NCBI RefSeq assembly: GCF_002812955.1
Contig: NZ_PFXK01000003.1
Coordinates: 458,166-522,165, forward strand
DNA: 64,000 bases
Reading direction: 5' to 3'
Origin: Vibrio sp. HA2012
GTDB lineage: Bacteria; Pseudomonadota; Gammaproteobacteria; Enterobacterales; Vibrionaceae
Below the pieces are notes generated by a model that ran no database searches, was not told where the DNA came from, and saw only the letters and a list, made by a program, of their open reading frames with translations. Shown piece by piece: positions 1-10,236 of the stretch. Both the position numbers and the translations under genes were made by a program. The stretch's first letter is position 1; each line of letters opens with the position of its first letter.

Positions 1-67
1 CAGATGAACAGCCCGCTAATAGAACCACTGAACTGATACCTGCCGCTAATAATAACGTTTTGTTCAT
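1..67 (-). CDS. Lipoprotein, N-terminal part only (cut by window edge)
   Basis: Only the first 22 codons are in the window. They read MNKTLLLAAGISSVVLLAGC followed by two serines: a short positive start, a hydrophobic stretch and a lipobox (LAGC, Cys at residue 20), so the product should be a signal-peptidase II lipoprotein. An AAGGAG ribosome binding site lies 7 bases before the ATG at 67. The function cannot be told from this fragment. Confidence 0.75.
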   Translation of the reverse strand, partial: MNKTLLLAAGISSVVLLAGCSS

Positions 68-178
68 AAGAACTCCTTGTTTCTGTTGCTGTGCTTTTGG
101 TGGCTGAACATCATACAGTTTAGCTAGGATTTTTCAGAATACATAATATCGGTAAGGATTTCATGTGAATAATCTAAT

Positions 179-514
179 CTATACAGTTTTTACTGTGTTT
201 GCTGGCATCCCTTTTATTTCGTCGAGAGCCTTTAGCAGCGGTAGCTGATTTCTTAAAAAATGGGTTATATCGGTTTTTATCTGGCGGCAGTTATCAAAGC
301 GCTGGAAACCTTTTATATCACCATCGGCAATAAGGACAGCAACATCGGCATTACGTATATCTTCATCATGCAGAGTAAAGCCTGAACCGAAGGCCCCCTG
401 AGTTTCGATAACAACATTGATGTTTCTTTGCTGGCAGTGCTGTTCAAGTAACTCAGCTGCCATATAAGTGTAGGCAACACCACTAATACAGGACGTAACG
501 GCAACAATATTCAT
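179..514 (-). CDS. Stand-alone fructose-type PTS EIIB domain protein
   Basis: 111 residues that follow the EIIB-fructose fold from the start (MNIVAVTSC, then a tyrosine-methionine-alanine rich helix, then an ETQGAFGSG strand-loop). EIIB proteins carry phosphate on a cysteine and pass it to sugar during uptake by the phosphotransferase system. The acceptor Cys9 is present, but the loop after it is CISGVAYT where the family norm is CPTGIAHT (as in the EIIB at 43148-43450), so proline and histidine of the loop are changed. No EIIA or EIIC gene is beside it in the window. It may be a regulatory or degenerate EIIB; partner unknown. The family call is firm, activity is not. Confidence 0.8.
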   Translation of the reverse strand: MNIVAVTSCISGVAYTYMAAELLEQHCQQRNINVVIETQGAFGSGFTLHDEDIRNADVAVLIADGDIKGFQRFDNCRQIKTDITHFLRNQLPLLKALDEIKGMPANTVKTV

Positions 515-611
515 GTCATACGCTCAGTTAGTTGAGAGGTATTTTAAGTATATCGTCATTTTTTCCATCTTACTGAGTTATTTGAAAGTTTTTAGTAAAA
601 TACCACATAGG

Positions 612-2270
612 TTATAGTGAAGATAATACTGACTGCTGGCCTTTATTTTCCCGGATTTTCCCTGCTTTTTTAAGCAGAGTGAGCAGTGTTTGATTGTCCC
701 AGTCCGAATTGGCTTGCGGGGTATAGGTTGAGGCCATCATTGTTGTGATTTCTGTTTCTATTGCTGCGGTTAATGCTTTGTCTGCGCTAGTCTGTTCTTG
801 TTTCCATTGAGCAAATGCTGCAGGAATCCGGATCCCGTCATGCTTTTCAACTGCGCGGATAAGGGCATCCAGTGCCGGGGAAACCTCGCCTTTTTCCGTA
901 TCCTGAACGTTTGTTTTATACCGGTGTTTTTCTGTATACCACAAGGCGGTAAACAGTAACCAGAGTACGGCAAAAAAAGTACTCAGATAAGGCCAGAAGC
1001 CTGGGTCATCTACCTGAATAATTTCTGGTTTGATGTCTTTTTCGTCTGATCGAGTAGGCGGAACCGGGGAGAGTGTCAGTGATGGTGTTTCACTTTTTTC
1101 AACGGAAATATGTATGCCTTTCAGTTGAGCCTGAGCCTGTTGTCTGGTGCGGGTATTCCACCAGGGGAGCGTGATATCTGGTAAGGTAAATTCGCCTTGC
1201 TGCTTAGGGATCAATACCTGCTTAATGCTGATGACCACGAGGTTTTCTTCCTGACTGATATTGGGTTTTTCAGCGTATACACGTAATGTATCAGGGTAGT
1301 CTGCGTGTGGAATCGGTAGTTGAGTTTGTTCCACTCCTTCGGCAGAAAGGGTTATCTCCCGGGTCAGGGGGGTACCAACACGCAGGGAAAGATCCTGTGT
1401 ATCTTCTGTCAGTTCACGGCCGTTTTCATCCAGCCATTTTTGGCTGAGTGTCAGATTCGGGCTGGGTAACCAGACGCCCTGATAGTTCTGTGGTTTTTCC
1501 AGTACATCGATAACCAGTAATTCAGAAGGCGTATTAACCGGGATCAGACGAGTATTGCCGTTTGCAGTCTGTTTGCCGATGACGGCTCCTTTCAACGTCG
1601 GTCCGTTGATGACGTATTTTCCCGCTTGTCTGGCAATCAGATCATAATGTTGATCCACAACCGTCACTTCTACGCCATTGAGTATGCTTTGATATTGATT
1701 GGCTTTACCTTTGGGTTTTAACTCAATGGCTTGTTTATCTGCTCCTTCTATACTGGGCTGGACTATTTTGGCTTCTTGTAGGCGTCTTAGTTCAGTTTTA
1801 ATCAGTAGTCGGGTATCAATATGGGCAATTTCTCCCGGATAGAGTTCTTTGTGGTTGATATTTACCTGAAACTCAATCAAATCCTCGGGTTGAGGGGTGT
1901 TGGTATCTTGAGTAACGGTCAGGTGTATCGGTGTGGTAGTATCGTTGCCGACCTGAAAAGCTGGAATTGTCAGAATGCCAGTGACTAAAGGTGCCAGAGT
2001 TATGCTCCATTCACTGCGTACTGATTTTACACCGTTTACATAGTTGGTATAGGAGCCAAAGTTGGGTCTGCCCAGATAGAAATCTTTGCTCAGAACCGAA
2101 AAGTCGATGGCTCCGGAGTCCAGATTTTCATCTGCGCTGATCCTGAGCTGAAAAACTTCATCTTTCACTATCTTATTGGTTGTTACGCTGGCCGTGGCGG
2201 CATACAGATGGGTACTGAACACTCCTGTCAGTAATGTGAATATCCAGTGTGAGTTTCTTTTTCTGATCAT
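612..2270 (-). CDS. batD: BatD-like secreted/membrane protein of the Bat operon
   Basis: 552 residues. A signal peptide (about 1-24, ending LYAA) precedes a long beta-rich region and one membrane helix near 424-444 (WPYLSTFFAVLWLLFTALWY), with a 100-residue cytoplasmic tail. This layout, and the position as last gene after two von Willebrand factor A genes, matches BatD (oxygen-tolerance domain). Bat proteins, first described in Bacteroides aerotolerance work, are thought to form an envelope complex with MoxR-type ATPases; the exact role is not settled. It begins 22 bases after batB and should be in the same transcript. No catalytic motif is visible. Confidence 0.85.
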   Translation of the reverse strand: MIRKRNSHWIFTLLTGVFSTHLYAATASVTTNKIVKDEVFQLRISADENLDSGAIDFSVLSKDFYLGRPNFGSYTNYVNGVKSVRSEWSITLAPLVTGILTIPAFQVGNDTTTPIHLTVTQDTNTPQPEDLIEFQVNINHKELYPGEIAHIDTRLLIKTELRRLQEAKIVQPSIEGADKQAIELKPKGKANQYQSILNGVEVTVVDQHYDLIARQAGKYVINGPTLKGAVIGKQTANGNTRLIPVNTPSELLVIDVLEKPQNYQGVWLPSPNLTLSQKWLDENGRELTEDTQDLSLRVGTPLTREITLSAEGVEQTQLPIPHADYPDTLRVYAEKPNISQEENLVVISIKQVLIPKQQGEFTLPDITLPWWNTRTRQQAQAQLKGIHISVEKSETPSLTLSPVPPTRSDEKDIKPEIIQVDDPGFWPYLSTFFAVLWLLFTALWYTEKHRYKTNVQDTEKGEVSPALDALIRAVEKHDGIRIPAAFAQWKQEQTSADKALTAAIETEITTMMASTYTPQANSDWDNQTLLTLLKKAGKIRENKGQQSVLSSL

Positions 2271-2292
2271 GGTTATTATATCTTTTTTTCGT

Positions 2293-4083
<1,791 letters not shown>

Positions 4084-4091
4084 AAAAGTAC

Positions 4092-5078
4092 TCACAAATG
4101 GTGTCTTCTGATAAAAATCAACAGTGCGGAAGCCAGCAATGCCAGCATCAGGGGCAATCCAAACCACTCAGTTTGCGGACGCCAGATTTCTGTTGCCTTA
4201 CTGACTGGCTCAAGCTGATTGATGGTTGTGTAGATGTCCTGTAGTGACTGTCTGTCTCGGGCCCGGAAATATTTACCGCCGGTTGTCTGTGCAACTTTTT
4301 TCAGGGTTTCTTCATCCAGATCTTTCGCGGTATTGACTTTCCGGCGGAAGAAAAAATCATTAACCATCATTTCACCAGCACCGACACCGACAGTATAAAT
4401 GGTGGTGTGATATTTGGCAGCTATCTCTGCTGCTTCCAGTGGGTCTAGAATTCCGGCAGTATTCATACCGTCTGTTAGCAGGATCATTACGCGTTGCGGT
4501 GCATCACTGTCTGCAAAGGTTTTAGTTGCAAGACCAATCCCTTCGCCGATGGCGGTTTGTACTCCCACTAGTCCTAGGACAGTTTGATGTATTTGGGTCG
4601 TGATAGTTTGTCTGTCAAGTGTCAGAGGGGTTTGCAAATAGGCATGATCAGCAAACAGGATCAGTCCCAGCCGGTCGCCGTCCCGTTGGCTGACAAAATG
4701 TTCCAGAACCTGTTTAACTGCACTGAGTCGATCGATATATTCATCACCGGATAGCATATCTTTCTCTTTCATTGAACCGGAAAGATCAACAACCAGCATC
4801 ATATCTCTGTGTTTGAGTGGTGACTGAACCGGCTCCCCATACCAGACGGGTCTTGCCGCAGCTGTAACCAGAGCTATCCAGATAAAGGCTGCCAGAACTT
4901 TTGCTGGCAGGTTTGCCGGAACCTTATCTACCGGAGTTTCCGGAAGATGAAGATAAGGCAGGTAGATGGCTGAGTGTTCTTTCACTTGTGGTGTGAGAAA
5001 GTAGAACAGAGGAGGAAGTGGCAGCAGAAACAGCATCCACCACCAGATCAGTTCAATATGAGCGGGCAGGTTAGCCAC
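4092..5078 (-). CDS. batA: BatA-like VWA membrane protein
   Basis: 328 residues starting with GTG at 5078, overlapping the end of the previous gene by 8 bases; a strong AGAGGGGGAG site lies just upstream. Membrane helices near 9-29, 60-76 and 306-325 flank a VWA domain. The metal-ion-dependent adhesion site DLSGS is at 98-102, with the expected later TPLT and LLTDG (Thr and Asp) motifs. BatA is the canonical first VWA protein of Bat operons and sits in the inner membrane with the VWA domain exposed. Its neighbours moxR, DUF58, batB and batD make the assignment firm. The cellular role of the complex is not shown by the sequence. Confidence 0.9.
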   Translation of the reverse strand: MANLPAHIELIWWWMLFLLPLPPLFYFLTPQVKEHSAIYLPYLHLPETPVDKVPANLPAKVLAAFIWIALVTAAARPVWYGEPVQSPLKHRDMMLVVDLSGSMKEKDMLSGDEYIDRLSAVKQVLEHFVSQRDGDRLGLILFADHAYLQTPLTLDRQTITTQIHQTVLGLVGVQTAIGEGIGLATKTFADSDAPQRVMILLTDGMNTAGILDPLEAAEIAAKYHTTIYTVGVGAGEMMVNDFFFRRKVNTAKDLDEETLKKVAQTTGGKYFRARDRQSLQDIYTTINQLEPVSKATEIWRPQTEWFGLPLMLALLASALLIFIRRHHL

Positions 5079-5553
5079 GTCTCCCCCTCTTTGGAGGCAG
5101 AGCCAGAGTCAGCCAGTGATGGCATTGCTCGACCAGAGCTTCCGTATTAACCTCCGCGTGTTTTTCGTACAGAGCCTGTAGCCATTCACGTTCATTGGGC
5201 TTAAACAGGGAGCCGTTTATCTGTGAGTCAAGGAAATCCAGCCATTTGCTTCCGGAAAGATGAGCAACCTGACTTCTCGGGTAATAGCTGAGAGCCGCCT
5301 GCCGGACAATTTCCATTGCCCCGGACGGGGTCAGGGTAGCCCTTTCCAGATTCAGTAATGCGATAGCGGCTTTTTTGGGAGCCAGACGTTTTTTCCGCCA
5401 GCGCCACAGCAGCCAGATGGTTAGTACGGTCAGGAACATGGTAAGCAGAAGGCTCCACCACCCCCATGCCAGAGGCCAAAAACCCGGAGGGGCCGGCAGA
5501 TGAAGATCTTTCAGAGGTAACAGGTTACTGACAGTTGATGCAATGTTCGTCAT
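5071..5553 (-). CDS. DUF4381 family single-pass membrane protein
   Basis: 160 residues. The ATG at 5553 was chosen because it overlaps the stop codon of the DUF58 gene as ATGA, the usual sign of coupled translation; a longer upstream frame would lie wholly over the DUF58 gene. A proline-rich start (HLPAPPGFWP) is followed by one membrane helix (about 26-48) and a basic stop (WRWRKKR), then a cytoplasmic helical domain. This is the DUF4381 protein that regularly stands between DUF58 and batA genes. It has no known enzymatic motif and probably is a structural member of the MoxR/Bat complex (inference from context). Confidence 0.85.
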   Translation of the reverse strand: MTNIASTVSNLLPLKDLHLPAPPGFWPLAWGWWSLLLTMFLTVLTIWLLWRWRKKRLAPKKAAIALLNLERATLTPSGAMEIVRQAALSYYPRSQVAHLSGSKWLDFLDSQINGSLFKPNEREWLQALYEKHAEVNTEALVEQCHHWLTLALPPKRGRRG

Positions 5554-6500
5554 GCTGGCTTCCCGACGATTTGATGAATTAACGGTTGAGAGCTGGAAAC
5601 TGAATAATACGGAATAGCTAATGAGCGGCAGAGTGTCTGAATACTTTCCTGTCTGCTGATAAAAGCCTGTTCCAGCTGTGTTCTGGTTGATTTTACCGAA
5701 AAATTTAACCATTGAACGTTTTCGTTATTGGTTACTTTTTCCGTTCCCCGGTATGCAGTATATCCGGCTTCAAGGGGATCGTAAAAATGAATAAATTGTA
5801 GCTGATTATGTTGCCTTAACTGGCTTAGTACAGCCTTATCATTCTCCCTGTAGCGGATAAAATCACTGAGAATCATAATATCGCTTCCCTTAGGACTCAG
5901 GCGCTGTAATGCGGCAAATCCATCAGTCATTGGTTGCTGGTAACCTGTCGGCTCATGCAGAGCCGTATTGTGCATTTTTGTCAGTGTATGCAGCAATTGT
6001 AGAGCACCTTTATCTCTGGATGTGGGGCGAATATCAATAAGTTTGTTGCCACTGTCGAGTATGGCACCGATACGATCATGCTGAGCAGTGACAAGCCAGC
6101 TGATCAGACTGGCCATATGAGCCATTTGGACTGATTTCAGCATAAAAACGGAACCAAAACGCATAGAAGCATTGAAGTCCAGATAGAGGAGCACCGGTCG
6201 TTCCCGTTCTTCAGTAAATAGTTTTGTGTGTGGTTTGCCGGTTCTGGCTGTAACCCGCCAGTCGATATTGCGGATATCATCTCCGGGTTGATATTTTCGT
6301 ACTTCAGAGAAGTTTATCCCCCGTCCCTTCTGCCTGCTCGAATGCTGACCATTTAACTGTGACCAGAGACTTTTGCCCGGCGGCAGCCAGCGTACAGTCT
6401 GACTCTTATACTGCAGCAGTTCATTTAGCGTCAGGGTTACCCCGTTACCGCCGCCAGGTATGGGATCCGGTGTCGGATATGGTCTCTTTGGATTTCGCAT
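5550..6500 (-). CDS. DUF58 domain protein of the MoxR/Bat operon
   Basis: 316 residues. The DUF58 signature YQPGDDIRNIDWRVTARTG is at about 70-88, followed by a VWA-like region whose metal site is weak (DFNAS near 108). Soluble, no membrane helix. DUF58 proteins almost always follow a moxR ATPase, here with a 5-base gap, and are taken as its partner or target. The ATG overlaps nothing upstream. Function beyond complex membership is unknown. Confidence 0.88.
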   Translation of the reverse strand: MRNPKRPYPTPDPIPGGGNGVTLTLNELLQYKSQTVRWLPPGKSLWSQLNGQHSSRQKGRGINFSEVRKYQPGDDIRNIDWRVTARTGKPHTKLFTEERERPVLLYLDFNASMRFGSVFMLKSVQMAHMASLISWLVTAQHDRIGAILDSGNKLIDIRPTSRDKGALQLLHTLTKMHNTALHEPTGYQQPMTDGFAALQRLSPKGSDIMILSDFIRYRENDKAVLSQLRQHNQLQFIHFYDPLEAGYTAYRGTEKVTNNENVQWLNFSVKSTRTQLEQAFISRQESIQTLCRSLAIPYYSVSSSQPLIHQIVGKPA

Positions 6501-6505
6501 GCTGA

Positions 6506-7462
6506 TCAGGCACTCCCTACCAGAGAAATCAACTGCTGAATAATCTGATTTGGATGTCTATTTTCTGCTTGTGCCTGATAGCTGAGCAACAGACGGTGAC
6601 GCAGTACAGGAAAGGCCATGCTTTGTACATCTTCCGGTGTCACATAGTCCCGTCCACTTAGCCAGGCATGTGCGCGTGCACAGCGATCTAGCGCGATCGT
6701 TGCTCTCGGACTGACGCCCATTTCTAAATTGGTAGCCAATTGCTGACTGTATTTTTCCGGTGTCCGGGTTGCCAGTATCAGGCGGATGATATACTGTTCG
6801 ATGCTCTCTGCCATATGGACGGTTAGTGCACTTTTTCTGGCCTGAAAGATCTGCTTCTGGGATATTAGAACGGGATCTGGTGGGGTATTTCCCTGTGCTT
6901 CTCCACGGTTCAGGCGCAGAATTGCCAGTTCGCTTTCTGCGTCCGGGTAGCCGACATCGAGATGCAGCAGAAAACGATCCAATTGTGCTTCCGGCAGTGG
7001 ATAGGTGCCTTCCTGTTCAATAGGATTTTGTGTTGCCATAACCAGAAACAGCTCTGGTAGCGGATACGTTTTTCGTCCGGCGGTGACCTGCTTTTCAGCC
7101 ATGGCTTCCAGCATAGCGGCCTGAACTTTTGCCGGAGCACGGTTTATTTCATCGGCAAGGATGAGTGAATTGAACACCGGGCCCTGCTGGAAGATGAATT
7201 CACCGGTTTCCGGACGATAGATATCGGTGCCTGTTAGGTCTGCGGGAAGCAGATCAGGAGTAAACTGGATGCGGTGGTAGTCTCCCTCGATACAGTCAGA
7301 CAATGTTTTTACAGCCCGGGTTTTGGCCAGTCCCGGAGGACCTTCTACCAGAATATGTCCATCAGCCAGAAGGGCAACCAGGAGTTGTTTGATCAGTTCA
7401 CTCTGTCCGATAACCTGTGAGTTAAGGTACTGCTGAAGCTGTTGAAAGATATCCGAATGCAT
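6506..7462 (-). CDS. MoxR-family AAA+ ATPase
   Basis: 318 residues from the ATG at 7462, preceded by AGGA with 9-base spacing. A GTG 42 bases upstream (7504) is an alternative start. Walker A GPPGLAKT is at 41-48, Walker B ILADE at 101-105, and the sensor/arginine segment TQNPIEQEGTYPLPEAQLDRF follows, all typical of MoxR. These ATPases act as chaperone-like factors that assemble or activate VWA-domain proteins; here the VWA clients are encoded by the next genes. It is the first gene of the six-gene minus-strand operon ending at 612. Confidence 0.92.
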   Translation of the reverse strand: MHSDIFQQLQQYLNSQVIGQSELIKQLLVALLADGHILVEGPPGLAKTRAVKTLSDCIEGDYHRIQFTPDLLPADLTGTDIYRPETGEFIFQQGPVFNSLILADEINRAPAKVQAAMLEAMAEKQVTAGRKTYPLPELFLVMATQNPIEQEGTYPLPEAQLDRFLLHLDVGYPDAESELAILRLNRGEAQGNTPPDPVLISQKQIFQARKSALTVHMAESIEQYIIRLILATRTPEKYSQQLATNLEMGVSPRATIALDRCARAHAWLSGRDYVTPEDVQSMAFPVLRHRLLLSYQAQAENRHPNQIIQQLISLVGSA

Positions 7463-7706
7463 TTCTGAGATTCCTGTTTTTACCTTTTTATATACCGAAG
7501 TCACTTCCTGACCTCATTTCGGTATATATGGGGATATTCAGTGTATTGTCAAGGTAGCTTATTGAAATGAATACTGTTCCCGGTATTATTATTTTAGCTG
7601 TATCACTATTCATTTCGGCGGTTACAGAATTCAGTTTGCCACGGGCTGGAATCATCGGGGTGAAATAGGTAAACTCGTGCCAGTTTTAACGGATCAGGTA
7701 AAGAGA

Positions 7707-7907
7707 ATGAGCGATTTTGAAAAAGAACTGGAGCAGATGTCTGAGATGACCCAGGATGAACCGGAAGTCAAGCTACCGACTCTGGAAGAGCAGCAGGCGA
7801 TAGTCGCTGAACTTAAAAAGCTGGAAGCGGAAGGCAAGCTGACACCGGAAATTCTGGAAAAGCATTTTGGCCAGTTCTACTCTGAGACGGACGTGCCGGT
7901 TCATTAA
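7707..7907 (+). CDS. Small acidic conserved-type hypothetical protein
   Basis: 66 residues from the ATG at 7707, which has AGG 8 bases upstream; a start 30 bases earlier is possible but has no better site. The product is charged and mostly helical (LEEQQAIVAELKKLEAEGKL), with no cysteine and no membrane segment. A clear terminator follows 40 bases downstream, which supports a real single-gene transcript. I do not recognise the family. Confidence 0.65.
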   Translation: MSDFEKELEQMSEMTQDEPEVKLPTLEEQQAIVAELKKLEAEGKLTPEILEKHFGQFYSETDVPVH

Positions 7908-7947
7908 GTCTTGGCTATTGAAAATAGTCATTAATATTCAATGCCTT

Positions 7948-7973
7948 AAAGCCGCCTTTGGTGGCTTTTTGGT
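7948..7973 (+). terminator. Rho-independent terminator after small ORF
   Basis: Stem AAAGCCGCC / GGTGGCTTT (9 pairs, one G-T) with a TTT loop, followed by a T-rich stretch. Confidence 0.85.
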
Positions 7974-8289
7974 TTTCTGTTTTTATTACGTAGTGGCCTG
8001 CTCATGAGGTGGTCACCTAATATGATCTGAAAGCGGTCAGAAAATTTCGTCTTATTCTTTTATATGAGAATATCCCAATATCCTTATAGATCTCCTACAG
8101 ATAGGTTTACCACGTATCTAATACCTTTGTTTTACCTTTTCTCATGCCTTGACAGTATTAAGGTTTAGGCTAGCTTAAAAGTATAAATATCATGAAAATT
8201 ATCAACGTTTCTCATTGAATGGTAATTGTTTTTATTAATGAATTCTCATTGCCTGATAAGTTACCAAAATACGTGATAAGTAGGGTGTT
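7974..8289. other. AT-rich intergenic region before the LuxR/CsgD-type gene
   Basis: No gene is seen. A good -35 hexamer TTGACA at 8149-8154 lies about 140 bases before the start codon, with AT-rich sequence (TATAAAT near 8182) behind it, though the -10 spacing is not ideal. The stretch is probably the promoter region of the regulator at 8290. Confidence 0.35.
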
Positions 8290-8955
8290 ATGAATAATAA
8301 TATGGAAACAATCAGAGTTATTACACTGATTACAGAGAACAGTTTGCAGGCTTCTCTGCTGAAAGATTCTCTGGAACATCATCTGAATGCTGTTATTAAT
8401 ATTACTCCCCTGGCGTCTTTATTTGGACGTCATCTTACAGAATATGACAGGGTCAGTGACATTGTTATTATTGATATGTCCGTTTATACCGTTCAGATGA
8501 ATGAGATTTATGCTGACTGCAGGGATAAATTGTTTCCTGATGCAGAAGAAGTGCTGATTAATTGTAAAAATGATGTGCATTATCAGGAGCTGCTGTCATG
8601 GAGCCATCTCTCAGGGGTATTTTATGTGTCTGACAGCATTGATTTACTGACCCGCGGAATTGATAAAATTATGCAGGGAGAGATGTGGCTGAGCCGGAAA
8701 TTATCACAGGAATATATTCTTCATTTTCGTGGCAGACATAATGCAGCAAGTACACAGGCCTACACCCGTCTTACCAAACGGGAGCAGCAGATCATCAGAT
8801 TACTGGGGAATGGTAATTCTAATAATCAGATTGCGGATAAGCTTTTTGTCAGTGAAAATACGGTAAAGACGCACTTGCATAATGTGTTTAAGAAGATCCA
8901 TGCGAAAAACCGTCTTCAGGCTTTATTGTGGGCAAAGGAGAATATCGGAGATTAG
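8290..8955 (+). CDS. LuxR-type regulator of the CsgD/VpsT group
   Basis: 221 residues. The N-terminal half is a receiver-like fold without the full acidic phosphorylation pocket (one Asp, D62, in IIDMS). A GerE/LuxR helix-turn-helix fills 160-215 (LTKREQQIIRLL ... NTVKTHLHNVFKKI). Just before it lies W133-L-S-R136. In VpsT of V. cholerae a W[F/L/M][T/S]R motif at this place binds cyclic di-GMP and drives dimerisation and biofilm matrix gene control; the match is exact. I infer a c-di-GMP responsive biofilm-type regulator. It stands alone, convergent with glpC. Another CsgD/VpsT paralogue role is possible. Confidence 0.85.
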   Translation: MNNNMETIRVITLITENSLQASLLKDSLEHHLNAVINITPLASLFGRHLTEYDRVSDIVIIDMSVYTVQMNEIYADCRDKLFPDAEEVLINCKNDVHYQELLSWSHLSGVFYVSDSIDLLTRGIDKIMQGEMWLSRKLSQEYILHFRGRHNAASTQAYTRLTKREQQIIRLLGNGNSNNQIADKLFVSENTVKTHLHNVFKKIHAKNRLQALLWAKENIGD

Positions 8956-9024
8956 TCGGAAAAAGGTTTTTCTCCGGCAGTCCATACTGATGGTCTTAGC
9001 CTGTTTATTGACTGCTGTCCGGTA

Positions 9025-10236
9025 TTAAGCTAGAGCCTTAGCCAACAGGCTGACGGGGTGAATACATGGCAGGTTTGTGTTTTCTTCTATCTGCCATTTA
9101 CAGGTCTCACAGTCGGTGACGACGTAATCTGCTTCTGAACGGTTAATCTTGTCGAACAGGTTCTGGCCGATGAGTATCGATGCTGTGTAATTCTCCTCTT
9201 TAAACCCATAGGTTCCTGCCAGACCGCAGCATTCGCTGTTAAGCACTATCACTTCCAGACCGGGGATCATCCGTAGCATTTCAATCGTAAAAATAGCGCC
9301 TCTGCTACGTTCCAGATGGCAGGGGGTATGGTACACAATCCGTTTGTTGATAGGGTGCATTAGAGGCCTATTTCCGTTCATAAATTCTTTAAGCAGGAAG
9401 CGGCTGACATAGTGAATTTTGTCTGCAACGGTTTCGTTATTTATTCCTAAAACGTGCGGATACTCTTCTTGTAACGTAAATGAACAGGTTGAAGACGTTG
9501 AAAGTATGGCACAACTGTTTTGTCGGATCGCTTGTTCCAGATAGTGAAGGTTGTATTCGGCATTTTTTCGTGCCTGCTTGTAAAAGCCATTTGCAATCAT
9601 AGGCACCCCACAGCATTTTTCTTTGTCCAGAAGACGGACACCAATATTTATCGCATTCATTACCCGGATAAAATCCTTTCCTAATTGTGGATGATTATAG
9701 TTAACATAACAGCCATGGAAGTAGCTGATTTGCCGCGGATACATGGATTGATCCTGCACTTGTTTCTTAAACCAGTGTCTGAATGTATGGCGGGAATATT
9801 TGGGTAATGATTTATGGTCATGTACTCCGATGGTTTTGTGCATGATTTTTTTTATCAGGGGTAATTGGGTGGTGGCATTTATCACCGGGGCAACCGGGGT
9901 CGCCAGAGAACCCAGTAGATCCGTATGGCTGAGAATAAAATCCCGGAGCAGTTTCGGATTTATGTTTTTTTTACCGTATTGACTTCTGGCTACAGCAATA
10001 ATGTCCCCGATTCGAACGCCTGAAGGGCAGGCTGTTTCACACCGTTTGCAGTTAGTACAGTATTTCAGCATGTCATCATAAAATTCAGGGCTTTTTATTC
10101 TCAGACGTTCACCATCCGGCCCGCATTGTTTGGGGCCGGGAAAATCCGGGTTTACTTTAGCTACCGGGCAGTACACAGTACAGATAGTACATTTGATGCA
10201 TTGCTCGAAGGTGGTGTCTTTGTTGGTGATATTCAT
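9025..10236 (-). CDS. glpC: Anaerobic glycerol-3-phosphate dehydrogenase subunit C
   Basis: 403 residues. Two ferredoxin-type [4Fe-4S] motifs near the start (CIKCTICTVYCP about 15-26; CTNCKRCETACP about 60-71) and two CCG-type cysteine-rich domains (KCCGVP, ECCGLAGTYG) match GlpC, the membrane-anchoring electron-transfer subunit that hands electrons from GlpAB to quinone. Its ATG overlaps the glpB stop (ATGA), so the two are translationally coupled. Length equals the usual about 400 residues. Last gene of glpABC. Confidence 0.95.
   Translation of the reverse strand: MNITNKDTTFEQCIKCTICTVYCPVAKVNPDFPGPKQCGPDGERLRIKSPEFYDDMLKYCTNCKRCETACPSGVRIGDIIAVARSQYGKKNINPKLLRDFILSHTDLLGSLATPVAPVINATTQLPLIKKIMHKTIGVHDHKSLPKYSRHTFRHWFKKQVQDQSMYPRQISYFHGCYVNYNHPQLGKDFIRVMNAINIGVRLLDKEKCCGVPMIANGFYKQARKNAEYNLHYLEQAIRQNSCAILSTSSTCSFTLQEEYPHVLGINNETVADKIHYVSRFLLKEFMNGNRPLMHPINKRIVYHTPCHLERSRGAIFTIEMLRMIPGLEVIVLNSECCGLAGTYGFKEENYTASILIGQNLFDKINRSEADYVVTDCETCKWQIEENTNLPCIHPVSLLAKALA

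Noticed and set aside
8957..8984. A/T-rich hairpin between the LuxR-type gene and glpC
   Set aside because: The stem needs a bulge and has almost no loop; it may end both transcripts but is not convincing.
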